Assembly: GCA_048058975.1 (NCBI GenBank)
Contig: JBLLNP010000006.1
Location: 1 to 64,000, forward strand
Direction of reading: 5' to 3'
Length of the DNA stretch: 64,000 bases
Origin: RHLJ01 sp048058975
GTDB lineage: Bacteria; Bacteroidota; Rhodothermia; Balneolales; Balneolaceae
The translations under genes and the position numbers were made by a program. This document shows, in pieces, positions 35,199 to 45,513 of the stretch; within the stretch, counting starts at the first letter, position 1; the number at the start of each line of letters is the position of its first letter. A model generated the notes under the pieces. The model was not told where the DNA came from, searched no databases, and saw nothing but the letters and a program-made list of their open reading frames with translations.

Positions 35199-36496
35199 TC
35201 CACCAAATCGGTATCAACCCGGGTTGGGGTGTCTTTTCCTGATACGATTCCCAGAGCCGCCTTTGCAATCGCTTTAATGGTATTGGTTAGATGCGGGATA
35301 TTGATTGTATCAAACTCATCACTAACCTGATGATAGTCGGTATCAACATCAATGGGAGTAGTGCTGATTGTATGAGCAGGAACCCCCAAACGAGCTAATG
35401 TAGCATTGTCTGAGCGGTAGAAAAGGTTCTGCTGTGGATATGGATCAGGGTAAAACTCATAAATAGTACCTTCCGCACTTTTGGATAACAGTTCTCCGAA
35501 ATCGGAGCGATCATAGCCTGTAATCCATGCGGTATTAGGACCCGAAACAGCAGGCTTGCCAATCATTTCAATATTAAACATAGCTACAATTTCATCCGGA
35601 TTGAATTGTTTGGAGAAGTACTGAGATCCATAACCACCCATTTCCTCAGCAGTAAAGGTCGCGAAAACGAGCGTTCTTTCTGGTTTACCCATACTTTTAA
35701 AATGGTTGGCTAGCTCAATTACAGCAGTAACACCAGAGGCATTATCGTTTGCTCCGTTTGCTATTGAATCTCCTTCAACCGGAGTACGAATTCCAATATG
35801 ATCGTAGTGCGCTGAGAAAAGCACGTATTCATCCGACCTTTTCCCTTCAATAAATCCAACTAAGTTCGCTAGTTCTTTTTCTTCGATTGCAGGTTCTATG
35901 TTTACAGAAAATGAATCTGGAGACTCTCCAAGAATAAATATGCTATTTGCACTTGTATCTTCGCTATGAATGCGGTTTGGTCTGGAGAAGAAGGCCTGGT
36001 ACCTCCCAAAAATATCTGAGAAAGAAGGATCAATAAATATAAGAGCATCGTGTTCAAGAGAAGAGTACTCCTGGAATTTATTCCTGAAATTATCTCCTTT
36101 TTCAATACTGAAGGTATCAACTGCTTCCTGATTCCAGTTAATTGCTTCACCATTCAAGAAAGTAAAGAATTGTGAATCTGAGAGTTGCTTTCCATTAAGG
36201 GTAATTTCAGCTGATCCAATGCTCACTTCCTGAAGTGTAAAACGCTGTCTGTAGCCTTCCAGTTCAGGTAGCGTACGTAATCCTGCTTTTTCAAATTGAC
36301 CTGAGATAAAATCGGCGGCAAGCTCAATATTTGGAGTAAATGCCTGCCGGCCTCTCATTTCATCTGAGCTCAACGTCTTTAATATCCGCGAAACACTTTC
36401 TTCAGACGGTTCATAAGGAGGAGTGCACTGGCTGAAAATAAAGCCAGATACTAAAAATAAGAGAAGAAGTAAGTGTTGAGACTTTCGGATATCCAT
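35195..36496 (-). CDS. M28-family peptidase lipoprotein
   Basis: The protein is 433 aa with a lipobox GFIFSQC (Cys24). The M28 ligands are visible: SAHYDHIGI (His), ANDNASGVT (bridging Asp), TAEEMGGYGSQY (Glu pair) and a late YHQVSDEFDTI (His). This is a smaller, lipid-anchored relative of the secreted M28 peptidase at 30395. It converges with metZ, with overlapping stops. Confidence 0.9.
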   Translation of the reverse strand: MDIRKSQHLLLLLFLVSGFIFSQCTPPYEPSEESVSRILKTLSSDEMRGRQAFTPNIELAADFISGQFEKAGLRTLPELEGYRQRFTLQEVSIGSAEITLNGKQLSDSQFFTFLNGEAINWNQEAVDTFSIEKGDNFRNKFQEYSSLEHDALIFIDPSFSDIFGRYQAFFSRPNRIHSEDTSANSIFILGESPDSFSVNIEPAIEEKELANLVGFIEGKRSDEYVLFSAHYDHIGIRTPVEGDSIANGANDNASGVTAVIELANHFKSMGKPERTLVFATFTAEEMGGYGSQYFSKQFNPDEIVAMFNIEMIGKPAVSGPNTAWITGYDRSDFGELLSKSAEGTIYEFYPDPYPQQNLFYRSDNATLARLGVPAHTISTTPIDVDTDYHQVSDEFDTINIPHLTNTIKAIAKAALGIVSGKDTPTRVDTDLVD

Positions 36497-36578
36497 AATG
36501 CCAATTCGTATTCAGATTTTTACTCAATAAAAATACTTATATAAAAAAAGAATAGACGTAAACGATTGTAAGCACGTG

Positions 36579-39368
36579 TTAAAAATCCCTAAACCATTTC
36601 TTAAGAATTGTTTTTACAGATTCTACCGTAATGGGCTTAGAAATGAAATCATCCATACCTGCTTGCAGACAACGTTCGCGATCTCCGGGTAAAGCGTTGG
36701 CGGTCATGGCAATAATAATCGGCATTTTAGAAAGCTTCTTCTCAATAGCTTTAATCTCTTTGGTAGAATCCAACCCGTCCATAACGGGCATTTCCATATC
36801 CATAAACACCAAATCGTATGATTTTGCCTGTACCATTTCAACTGCAAGCTCACCATCTCCGGCGATATCTGCTTCAAGCCCAATTCGTTCAAGAATCTTG
36901 GTAGCGACTTTTTGATTAACAAGATTATCCTCTACCAAAAGAATGGAAAGCTCTTTCTCGAACAAGCTGTCTGTTTTCGTTGTATTAGTTTTAGAAATGG
37001 GTTTCCCTTTATCTTTAATGAACATTCGTTCCAGATTCGTAAGCAGTTTAGTTTGCTTAACGGGTTTAGTTAGGTACAGGTTAAACATACTGCGTTGTTC
37101 ATCATTCTCCAACTCATGAATAGAACTCAATAAAACCAAAGGAAGGTTTTGAGTTTTCTTGGAGGCCCTGATTCTTTTTGCGACATCAACTCCATCATAA
37201 CCGGGCATCTGCATATCAAGAATTCCAAAATCATAGTCTGATAGGTTGTCAACTTCATTAATAAAGGCAGAAGAATCATTGAATGTGGAAACTCCAATTC
37301 CGGTTTGTTCAAGCTGCTCTTTTAAAATCAAAAGATTGGCTTCATTATCATCTACAATAAAGGCTTTTTTCTTTTTTAAAATTTTGAAAGGAGGGCTGGG
37401 ATGCTCTCGATCACTTTCTGTTGTTTTGATAGTAAAGATAAAACTGCTGCCCATGTCGGGTGTGCTTTTTACAGAAATAGATCCCCCCATCAGTTCTACA
37501 AGACGTTTACTTATCACCAGGCCTAGGCCTGTACCGCCATATTTTCTTGTCGAACTTGCATCTACCTGAGTAAAACTTTGGAACAGCCTGGTCATTCTAT
37601 CTTCGGGAATTCCTATTCCGGTATCAATGACTTTAAACTGAAGGTTTATTTGTTCCGAATTTTTACTAACAAGACTAACACGAATAATAATATCGCCCGA
37701 ATCAGTAAACTTTATTGCGTTAGAGGTAAGGTTAATGAGGACTTGTTGAAGGCGGATAGAATCACCTATGATATATTCCGGTACATCTTTTTCAAAGTGG
37801 TAAATTAATTCCAGATTTTCTTTTCTATTTGTAGAAAAGGTCAGGTCAAATACATTTTCTATTAGTTCCCTAAGATTGAATTCACTTTCTTCAAGCTCAA
37901 GGTTCCCGGATTCAATTTTAGAGAAATCCAGAATATTGTTAATAATGCTAAGCAAACTCTCTCCACTGGTTTTAATAGTTCTGGAGAATTCTTTCTGTTT
38001 TTCATTTAATTCGCTATCTGTAAGTAATCCTGATAAGCCAATCACAGCATTTAATGGAGTTCGTATTTCGTGACTCATGGTTGAAAGAAACTGAGATTTC
38101 GCTCTGGAAGATTCTTCTGCTTGAATCTTGGCACGTTTAAGGGAGTCGGCAAACCGGAATGAGAGGATAAGTGATTGAAAGAAGAAAAAACTCAGATATC
38201 CAACAAAGTTAAGTAACAGCCAGTCACTGAAAAATCCGAAATACACCATAATCTGGTATAGAAATACAACGAATACAATACCAGTACTTGCGAGTGCGAA
38301 TCCTGCGCCACTGGTACGATTGATAGCTGCTTTTATGTACACATAAAACGCATAGACTATATAAGCAATAAGCACCACAAAATATGGAGTAACCAAATGT
38401 GTAAATACAACAGGAGGAAGGAATAGAGAAGTAGCAAGAAAGAGAAGAGAAATGCCCGAGAAGAGATAAATTAGGTTTTTAGAAGTCTCTCTTGGATACA
38501 AATTTAAGGTATAGATTCCAAACAAATAACCGGAAAGGAATAGGGTGATATATTCCAGCTTAAGTGTGACAATCCAGGGTGTATCCTGAATTAAAAAATG
38601 TAATGGGTAAGAGCCGAAACCAATTATGCGATAGCTATATATGATGCAGAAGAGTGAAAAATAAAGAATCGTAGTTTCATGCCGACCAAACAGGTATAAG
38701 CCAAAAAAGAAAAGGCCTCCCATCGCCAGGGCTCCTGTTAAAACAAAGGCGTACCCATAGTCTAAATAACGTGCATCGAAAAGAGCTTCTGCTGCACCTA
38801 TTTTAATAGGCAGATAAGCACCTCCTTTCTGGTGATCAAAATTAGCTACATGGAGAACCATTTCAAGTGTGTCTGAAGGAAGTTTTCCTAAAGCGATAGT
38901 TTTCGGTAACCAATAAGGTGTGTAATCCTCATCAGTTTCTGCCGGAACACCATTTGCTGAAATTTCCTTTCCATTCAGAAATAATCGGTAAGAAGAGTAA
39001 AAGTCAGGTATATCGAGCGCGAGTGGAGGAGAGTTAGAGGGAAGAAGTATTTTTGCATGATAAGAAGCTGATCCTTTGGAAGGATATTCATTTTCAGCAT
39101 TCCAGAGTGTAGTAAAATTACGGAAAACAGATTGGATATCGGAATCGATTTCAGAAGGGGAGATCAGTTTATCCCAATAAAAAAACCACTCTCCATCGAG
39201 CTTAATAGGTTCATTATTTAAAAAATCATAAGATTGTAAGTCGATTATTCCGTTTCTCACTTCAGGTTGTGCATAAACCGAAGTACCCGGAAAGCCCACC
39301 AAAAAAGTAAATACCACCAAAAAGCTTAGAAAATGTTTGAGCGATATTTTGTTTAAAAGAATATTCAA
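36579..39368 (-). CDS. Hybrid sensor histidine kinase with 7TM-DISM sensor and two receiver domains
   Basis: The protein is 929 aa. Order: signal peptide (about 1-33), extracellular 7TMR-DISMED2-like jelly-roll (about 38-200), seven-helix 7TMR-DISM block (about 205-410), HisKA with phospho-acceptor His433 in MSHEIRTPLNA, HATPase_c with GTGLGLVISKRLVELMGG, then two receivers. Receiver 1 has FIVDDNE and LDMQMPG (phosphoacceptor Asp), LLSS and TKPV. Receiver 2 has LLVEDN, MDMEMPVMDG and SKPI. Both are complete. The sensor module often binds carbohydrates. The gene lies next to a paralogue with one receiver (39399). No response regulator follows, so output may go by a phosphorelay. Confidence 0.92.
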   Translation of the reverse strand: MNILLNKISLKHFLSFLVVFTFLVGFPGTSVYAQPEVRNGIIDLQSYDFLNNEPIKLDGEWFFYWDKLISPSEIDSDIQSVFRNFTTLWNAENEYPSKGSASYHAKILLPSNSPPLALDIPDFYSSYRLFLNGKEISANGVPAETDEDYTPYWLPKTIALGKLPSDTLEMVLHVANFDHQKGGAYLPIKIGAAEALFDARYLDYGYAFVLTGALAMGGLFFFGLYLFGRHETTILYFSLFCIIYSYRIIGFGSYPLHFLIQDTPWIVTLKLEYITLFLSGYLFGIYTLNLYPRETSKNLIYLFSGISLLFLATSLFLPPVVFTHLVTPYFVVLIAYIVYAFYVYIKAAINRTSGAGFALASTGIVFVVFLYQIMVYFGFFSDWLLLNFVGYLSFFFFQSLILSFRFADSLKRAKIQAEESSRAKSQFLSTMSHEIRTPLNAVIGLSGLLTDSELNEKQKEFSRTIKTSGESLLSIINNILDFSKIESGNLELEESEFNLRELIENVFDLTFSTNRKENLELIYHFEKDVPEYIIGDSIRLQQVLINLTSNAIKFTDSGDIIIRVSLVSKNSEQINLQFKVIDTGIGIPEDRMTRLFQSFTQVDASSTRKYGGTGLGLVISKRLVELMGGSISVKSTPDMGSSFIFTIKTTESDREHPSPPFKILKKKKAFIVDDNEANLLILKEQLEQTGIGVSTFNDSSAFINEVDNLSDYDFGILDMQMPGYDGVDVAKRIRASKKTQNLPLVLLSSIHELENDEQRSMFNLYLTKPVKQTKLLTNLERMFIKDKGKPISKTNTTKTDSLFEKELSILLVEDNLVNQKVATKILERIGLEADIAGDGELAVEMVQAKSYDLVFMDMEMPVMDGLDSTKEIKAIEKKLSKMPIIIAMTANALPGDRERCLQAGMDDFISKPITVESVKTILKKWFRDF

Positions 39369-39398
39369 ATCAGAGAAATATAAGCCAAGCTGACCAAA

Positions 39399-41771
39399 TC
39401 AAATGTTTATCGGGAACCATTTTAACAATACAGCTTCAGTAGTTTGCAGAGTGATTGGTTTTGAAATAAAATCCTGCATTCCGGCATCAAAGCAGCGCTT
39501 TTTATCTTCGGTAGTAGCATTAGCCGTCATAGCGATAATAGTAGGGGAATGTGCTTTTTCGCCAAGGTTACGAATTTTCTGAGTGGCTTCAATTCCGTCC
39601 ATTTCAGGCATTTCCATATCCATGAATACTAAATCGTAGCTTTTTTGTTGAACCATTTCGACCGCTTCAAATCCGTTATTTGCAATTTCTGTTGGGAATC
39701 CGAGTCGTTCTAATACCTTCATCACTACTTTTTGATTAATCAGGTTATCTTCCACTACCAAAATGGAAATATCTTTTTTAGGAAGTATTGGTTCTACCGG
39801 GGTTGTACTCTTTTTTAGCCGTTCTATTTCTGAGTCTGAAACTGGTTTAGAGGTAATAGTGAAGTAGAAGGTAGTCCCGGATCCCTGCTTACTCTGAACC
39901 CAAATTCTTCCACCCATTCCTTCAATTAACCGTTTACTTATTGCAAGACCAAGCCCGGTTCCGCCATATCTACGGTTTCTCTCCGCTTCAATTTGAGAAA
40001 AGCGGTCAAAAAGCAGGTTCATTTTATCCTCTGGGATTCCAATACCGGTATCTTTAACAATAAAGAGAATTTGACCTTTCTCAGAAATAGATTCTGTAGT
40101 GGTCACCTGGACTGATATTTCTCCCTCATCAGTAAACTTAATCGCATTTCCGATCAGGTTGATGAGAATTTGTTGTAGACGGGTTGCATCTACTTCAATA
40201 TAGTTGGAAAGGGAATCATCGAACCTAAAGCTGAGTGCTACTTTTTTTGGATCTGTTAAGGAGCCAAGCATTTTAATTGTATCTGCCAACAGCGTGGGGA
40301 TATGAGTAGGTGCGTATTCTAGTTCCACATCAGAAGATTCAATTTTTGTAAAATCAAGAATATTGTTGATAATGCTCAGGAGGTTTTCGCCGCTTCGTTT
40401 TATTGTTTTGGCAAATTGTGTTTTCTCTTTTTCGGATTTACTGTCAAGTAAAAGTTCAGAGAAACCTATAACCGCGTTTAATGGAGTCCTCAGTTCATGC
40501 CCCATGGTAGAGAGAAAATGCGTCTTAGCAACAGAAGCAGTTTCAGCCTGTTCCTTTGCGAGATTGAGAGTATGTGAAAAACGATTAGAGAGGGTAAGAG
40601 ATTGAAGAAAAAAGAAAGCGATATAACCTATAAAGTGTATAAATAGGTTTTCTTCAACCAAAACAAAGTATTCGAGTAAGTCATAAATGAACACGACAAA
40701 AACTACAACCAGGCTGGCAAGTGCAAATTCTGAGCCTACCCGTTTATTTATTCTTGCCCGAATGAGCGCATACGATGAGTATAAAATGTAGGTAGTTAAA
40801 AGTATAAAAAAGGAATTTATCAGGAAGGTGAAATAAAAAGGAGGAAACAGTAGTGCAGCTCCGCTAAATCCGATCAAGACATAGCTAAAGCCATTCATTA
40901 CGTATTTAGAAACTTCTTCCGGATATAGGTTTTTTATAAAAATACCAAACAAAGAAGCGGACAGATAAAGTGAGATGTATTCCAGTTTGATGGTTAGTAT
41001 CCACGGCAGACCCGGTAACAAGAAGTGTAATGGGTACAATTCGGTTCCGATAATCCGATAACTATATACAAAGCAAAAAAGAGCGAAATAGAGGATTACT
41101 TTTTCTTCTTTTCCAAAAGAATATAGACCAAGAAAGAATAAGGCACCCATTAGCAAAGCCCCGGTAAGTACAAAAGTATATCCTAACTCAATTTCACGAG
41201 TTCTTTGTAATTGTTCTTCTTCACCAATTAAAATGGGTAGACGGATTCCTCCTTTGCTATGATCAAAATTGGATATGTGAAGCGTGATATCTATTTCATT
41301 TGACTCAAACTGATTTAAAGGCACAGTAGTTGGAATCCATTTAGGGATGTATTCATCTTTATTAGTTGCCACAACTCCATTGCTTGCAATCAATTCATCC
41401 CCTATATACAAGCGATAGGCCGAATACATGTCTGGAATAGTAAGAGCCAGTCTTGGGTATTTTGTTGGTAAAATAATCTTCATTTTATACGTGGCATAGC
41501 CATACGATCCTAGTTCCGGATATTCATTCCATAAGTGGGGGAAAGAGACCAGATCAGGCATTTTACGTACCGGGCTACCGGGCTCAATTAATTGCTCCCA
41601 GAAAAATTGCCATTCCCCATCAAGCTTTACGGGTTTTGAAGCTTCAAAATTATAAGTGGATAAATCCAGAATGCCTCTCTGAACTAAAGGCTGAGCATGC
41701 CCTTGCTCTTGAAAAAAGGGAAGCAGAAAAAAGCCGATGAAAACCCAGAAATATCTTTTTAAGTAATTCAA
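39399..41771 (-). CDS. Hybrid sensor histidine kinase with 7TM-DISM sensor and one receiver domain
   Basis: The protein is 790 aa and a close paralogue of the kinase at 36579. Order: signal peptide (about 1-26), DISMED2-like extracellular domain, 7TM-DISM block, HisKA with His425 in MGHELRTPLNA, HATPase_c with GTGLGLAISKRLIEGMGG, and one C-terminal receiver (LVVEDN, MDMEMPEMDG, SKPI). Relative to the neighbour it lacks the first receiver. It begins 97 bp after the desaturase stop; the sister gene follows 30 bp downstream. The pair is a tandem duplication with later change in receiver number (inference). Confidence 0.92.
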   Translation of the reverse strand: MNYLKRYFWVFIGFFLLPFFQEQGHAQPLVQRGILDLSTYNFEASKPVKLDGEWQFFWEQLIEPGSPVRKMPDLVSFPHLWNEYPELGSYGYATYKMKIILPTKYPRLALTIPDMYSAYRLYIGDELIASNGVVATNKDEYIPKWIPTTVPLNQFESNEIDITLHISNFDHSKGGIRLPILIGEEEQLQRTREIELGYTFVLTGALLMGALFFLGLYSFGKEEKVILYFALFCFVYSYRIIGTELYPLHFLLPGLPWILTIKLEYISLYLSASLFGIFIKNLYPEEVSKYVMNGFSYVLIGFSGAALLFPPFYFTFLINSFFILLTTYILYSSYALIRARINKRVGSEFALASLVVVFVVFIYDLLEYFVLVEENLFIHFIGYIAFFFLQSLTLSNRFSHTLNLAKEQAETASVAKTHFLSTMGHELRTPLNAVIGFSELLLDSKSEKEKTQFAKTIKRSGENLLSIINNILDFTKIESSDVELEYAPTHIPTLLADTIKMLGSLTDPKKVALSFRFDDSLSNYIEVDATRLQQILINLIGNAIKFTDEGEISVQVTTTESISEKGQILFIVKDTGIGIPEDKMNLLFDRFSQIEAERNRRYGGTGLGLAISKRLIEGMGGRIWVQSKQGSGTTFYFTITSKPVSDSEIERLKKSTTPVEPILPKKDISILVVEDNLINQKVVMKVLERLGFPTEIANNGFEAVEMVQQKSYDLVFMDMEMPEMDGIEATQKIRNLGEKAHSPTIIAMTANATTEDKKRCFDAGMQDFISKPITLQTTEAVLLKWFPINI

Positions 41772-41826
41772 GATGAAGATTACGAAATGGAATTAGCATA
41801 TTAATGTATATAAAAAAGAATAAAAA

Positions 41827-41848
41827 AAGCCATGTATTAACATGGCTT
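41827..41848 (-). terminator. Terminator after the desaturase gene
   Basis: On the minus strand the stem AAGCCATG / CATGGCTT has a 6-nt loop and is followed by a run of T (TTTTTTTA). This is a typical rho-independent terminator about 20 bp after the desaturase stop. Confidence 0.85.
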
Positions 41849-41868
41849 AATGTTTTTCTCACAAGAGC

Positions 41869-42972
41869 TTATACAGTTGCCGGGGCCCAGGTAAAGTTCG
41901 GGTCACCAAACTTTTTTAATGTACGGTAATGTGAAGCAATAGCTTCCAGGAAAGTTTCATGACAATTGTAAGGTATGCCGAATTCTTTGGCAGTTTCTTC
42001 AACAATCGGGCTTATTTTTGGATAATGAATACTGCAAACCTTAGGAAATAAGTGGTGTTCAATCTGGTAATTCAGTCCGCCAATGTACCATGAAAGAACT
42101 TTATTCTTTCTTGCGAAGTTATTTGTTGTAAGCATCTCATGAATTACCCAATGATTTTCGATCATATTTTCTTCATTTGGAAGCGGATGAGTAGTAGATT
42201 CTACCACGTGTGCAAGTTGGAAGATTATCCCTAAAATTAATCCTGCTACCAAATGCAATGTTGTGAATCCGATAAGCCATTGCCACCACACGATATCGAG
42301 GTATAACATAGGTAATACGATCATTACAGTGTAATAAACAATCTTTGTTATAACTAGTTTAATCCATTCTTTGGTTGGATGATTTTTGTTTTCATACGGT
42401 CCTAAAGGCGACTTGAAGAAGTACCAATAATCTTTAACAAAAACCCAAAAGAAGGTTGCGAAACTGTAAGCCGGAAATGCAAGCACATGCTGTAATCCGT
42501 GTATTTTTTTGTACTCAGTATGAGGCGACAGTCGGATAAATTCTGCTACCTCCAGATCTTCATCATGCCCATGAATATTAGTATAAGTATGGTGAATGAT
42601 ATTGTGCGTTATTTTCCAGATATATCCGTTTGCTCCAACTAAATCAAAGAAGATTCCAAGAAAACTATTTACAGTATCATTGGATGAATAAGCTCCATGG
42701 AGGGCGTCATGAGTAATCGAAAAGCCAATACCAGCCATACCTATTCCCATCACGGCACAAAGAATCCACATTTGCGGGATGGAGAAAAGGCCGGACATGA
42801 TTAATGCGTATGCTCCCCAGTAAGTGCCTAGAATTACAATGGTTTTAATAACCATCGCTGCATTCGCGTGCCTTGAGAGGTTATTTGTCTCAAAGTATTC
42901 GTTTACCCTTTTTTTAACAGCCTTACTAAACTCTTTGTCAATTTTATTATTAAACGTAACTAGAGATGGCAT
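41869..42972 (-). CDS. Fatty-acid desaturase (COG3239, front-end type)
   Basis: The protein is 367 aa with four or more membrane helices. The three His boxes of membrane-bound di-iron desaturases are present: HDALHG (His88-His92), HNIIHHTYTN (His123, His127, His128) and QIEHHLFPK near residue 300, the QxxHH form typical of front-end desaturases. No cytochrome b5 domain is fused, so an external electron donor is needed. The reaction is insertion of a double bond into a membrane acyl chain. A strong terminator follows, so it is a single-gene unit. Confidence 0.93.
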   Translation of the reverse strand: MPSLVTFNNKIDKEFSKAVKKRVNEYFETNNLSRHANAAMVIKTIVILGTYWGAYALIMSGLFSIPQMWILCAVMGIGMAGIGFSITHDALHGAYSSNDTVNSFLGIFFDLVGANGYIWKITHNIIHHTYTNIHGHDEDLEVAEFIRLSPHTEYKKIHGLQHVLAFPAYSFATFFWVFVKDYWYFFKSPLGPYENKNHPTKEWIKLVITKIVYYTVMIVLPMLYLDIVWWQWLIGFTTLHLVAGLILGIIFQLAHVVESTTHPLPNEENMIENHWVIHEMLTTNNFARKNKVLSWYIGGLNYQIEHHLFPKVCSIHYPKISPIVEETAKEFGIPYNCHETFLEAIASHYRTLKKFGDPNFTWAPATV

Positions 42973-43086
42973 ATAGACAATTCTTTAAAAATTTAAAAGC
43001 TAATAAAAATACAAATTTTAGATCGCTTTTGCACGATTAACGTAATTCATAAAGTCACCATTCAGTTTTAATTTAAATCAAAAAAC

Positions 43087-44082
43087 TTAAATGAAGATGG
43101 GTTTAGAAAGTCTCGTATTTAGAATTTGATCGATTACTTTCATATTTATCAGTGAATCTTCCAGTGGAATTGGCACAGGGGAATTATTTAAAATCGCTTT
43201 AGAAAAAGCATCTCCCTGAAGCGTAAATTGGTCACATATTTCAAAAAAAATGGTTTCTGTTTTTCCGGCTTTATGTAAGTGAATTTTACGGGTAGCCTCG
43301 TTTGCAGCATTAAATGGGATATTTAATTCCATATAACCCTCAGTTCCATAAATAGTGGCTGACTGGCGATGAGCAAGCTGAGTTGAACACATGAAAGTTG
43401 CAATTCCATGTTCAAACTTTAGCATACCGGATGCAAGCCGATCTATTTTAAACACCGGGTCATAGTCCACAAAAGATTGAACACTTAATGGTTCGCCATC
43501 AAAAATAAAACGGGAAAGATTTATGCAATAACAGCCAATATCCAAAACTCCGCCACCGCCTATAATTTCTTTATTCCGAATATTATTTGGATCCACATTA
43601 TGATAAGTGAAAACTGAATCCATACTGCGCACCTCTCCAATATCTCCACGTTTGATTATTTCTTTCACTTTTATCCATTGTGGATGAAAACGATACATAA
43701 ATGCTTCCATCACTTTTAGATGGGGATATTTTTTAGAGGTTTCGACTAACTGCTCTACTTCATATGCAGATACTGCAATTGGTTTTTCACATAATACATG
43801 TTTCCCCGCTTCTAAAGCCTTGATTGTCCAGGGTACATGAAGATGGTTGGGAAGGGGATTATAAATAGCTTCAATCTCGGGGTCAGCAAGTAAATCTTCG
43901 TAGCTTCCATAAGCCTTCGGTATGTTCAGTTCCTGAGCAACTGTATGTACATTCTTTGTATTCCGGGACGATATCCCTGCTATTTCACAGAATTGACTTT
44001 TCTGCATAGAAGGGATTACACTTTGAACGGCTATTTTTGCAGTGCTTAGTACTCCCCATTTTAATTTCTTTTGGCTAGGCAT
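43087..44082 (-). CDS. Gfo/Idh/MocA family oxidoreductase
   Basis: The protein is 331 aa. An N-terminal Rossmann domain (KWGVLSTAKIAVQSVIPSM) and EALEAGKHVLCEKPIAVSA, whose CEKP motif carries the catalytic Lys, precede a C-terminal domain with MEAFMYRFHPQW and GGGGVLDIGCYCINLSRF. This is the standard sugar-dehydrogenase or trans-dihydrodiol dehydrogenase-like architecture, NAD(P)-dependent. The substrate is unknown. It stands alone between the desaturase and a divergent aspartic protease gene. Confidence 0.93.
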   Translation of the reverse strand: MPSQKKLKWGVLSTAKIAVQSVIPSMQKSQFCEIAGISSRNTKNVHTVAQELNIPKAYGSYEDLLADPEIEAIYNPLPNHLHVPWTIKALEAGKHVLCEKPIAVSAYEVEQLVETSKKYPHLKVMEAFMYRFHPQWIKVKEIIKRGDIGEVRSMDSVFTYHNVDPNNIRNKEIIGGGGVLDIGCYCINLSRFIFDGEPLSVQSFVDYDPVFKIDRLASGMLKFEHGIATFMCSTQLAHRQSATIYGTEGYMELNIPFNAANEATRKIHLHKAGKTETIFFEICDQFTLQGDAFSKAILNNSPVPIPLEDSLINMKVIDQILNTRLSKPIFI

Positions 44083-44245
44083 AGAAATTATTAGTTCAAT
44101 TCAGGAAATTATCTTCTTAATTCGAATGGTAAGAAATAGAAAAGGATTAAAAAACTAGTGTTTTTTGTCTGTGCAGAACACGAAGTATTTAGTATTATAA
44201 AGCAGTGGGTAGGCTAAATAGTGTAATAAGAGTAAGCCTTAAAGT

Positions 44246-45511
44246 ATGATTGTACGTAAAATATTATTTTTGGTATTAATACTGATTGCTTTCAGAATGA
44301 ATGCCTATCCTCAGCTAAATGAGATTGGTAAGTTTGAACTCGAGTCCTGGAAAGATAGAAAAGTAATAGTCTCATTTAAGTTGATAAATAATCTCATAGT
44401 AGTTCCTATTTCTATCAATGGATCTGACACTCTTCATTTTGTATTAGATACCGGAGTTGGCTCGACGTTAATCACAGAGTTTCCATCAGGCACAGAAATT
44501 GGTTTCAACTATCTTCGTACAGTAAAAATAACTGGATTAGGTGAAGGGGAATCAATAGATGTGCTTTATTCTCCAAATAATGTAATTGAGTTTGGAAAAG
44601 CGGTGGGGCGACAACAGGACATTTTAGTTATGACAGAAGATGTATTTCAATTGTCCAGTTTATTGGGAACGAATGTACATGGTTTGATTGGTTTTGCACT
44701 CTTTAAAGATTTGATTGTAGAAATTGATTACGAAGAGAATAAATTGATTCTGCATGAATACCATAAGTACATAGATAGGTATAAAGATAAACAAAGAAGT
44801 GGAAAGTGGACGAGTATGCCACTTACAATCTACAAACAGAAGCCGTATATAGATGTAGAGATTGAACAAAAAGATGGAACAAAAGAACAGGTTAAACTAT
44901 TGCTGGATTCAGGAGCAAGTCATGGAATGGCTCTTTATTATTCTGCAAATGAAAAAATTCATCTTCCTGAAGCTCGAATGAGGTCTTTTCTTGGCAGTGG
45001 AATCAGTGGGGAAATAAACGGGTATCTGGGGAAAATCGAATCTTTGAGCATTGACGGAAATATTATGGAGGATGTTGTTGTAGCATATCCTGATGAGGAA
45101 GGGATTAAACAGGCTTTGTTATACAGCGATCGTGATGGAAGCATTGGAGCTGAAGTAATGAGAAGATTTAAGTTTTTTTTTAATTATCGTGACAGCAGTA
45201 TGATTATGAGACGCGACAATGATTTTGATGAAGACTTCTCATATAATTTAAGTGGAATTGAAATAGCAGCCCCTTATCCAAACATTCCGCTTTATGCTGT
45301 TACTCATGTGCGTAAAAGCTCAGTAGCAGAGAAGGCAGGTGTATTACCCGATGATTTAATTCTGGAAATAAATGGAAAGGGTGTTCAAAGTTTTGGTTTG
45401 AGTGACATTCACCGACTATTTCAAAAACCGGGCCAGAAGGTATGGTTAAAACTCATGAGAGGAGAAGAGTATATTATTAAAGAATTTTATCAGGAAGACG
45501 AATTGGAATAG
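44246..45511 (+). CDS. Retropepsin-like aspartic protease with PDZ domain
   Basis: The protein is 421 aa with a signal peptide (about 1-23). Two aspartyl motifs occur: HFVLDTGVGSTLI in the first domain and KLLLDSGASHGMAL in the second. Together they form the two halves of a pepsin-like active site in one chain. A PDZ domain (about 330-415) follows, with SSVAEKAGVLPDDLILEINGKGV. Families of this design (aspartyl_protease_2 plus PDZ) are common in Bacteroidota, are exported, and are of unknown substrate. It converges with the propeller lipoprotein gene, stops two bases apart. Confidence 0.85.
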   Translation: MIVRKILFLVLILIAFRMNAYPQLNEIGKFELESWKDRKVIVSFKLINNLIVVPISINGSDTLHFVLDTGVGSTLITEFPSGTEIGFNYLRTVKITGLGEGESIDVLYSPNNVIEFGKAVGRQQDILVMTEDVFQLSSLLGTNVHGLIGFALFKDLIVEIDYEENKLILHEYHKYIDRYKDKQRSGKWTSMPLTIYKQKPYIDVEIEQKDGTKEQVKLLLDSGASHGMALYYSANEKIHLPEARMRSFLGSGISGEINGYLGKIESLSIDGNIMEDVVVAYPDEEGIKQALLYSDRDGSIGAEVMRRFKFFFNYRDSSMIMRRDNDFDEDFSYNLSGIEIAAPYPNIPLYAVTHVRKSSVAEKAGVLPDDLILEINGKGVQSFGLSDIHRLFQKPGQKVWLKLMRGEEYIIKEFYQEDELE

Positions 45512-45513
45512 TG

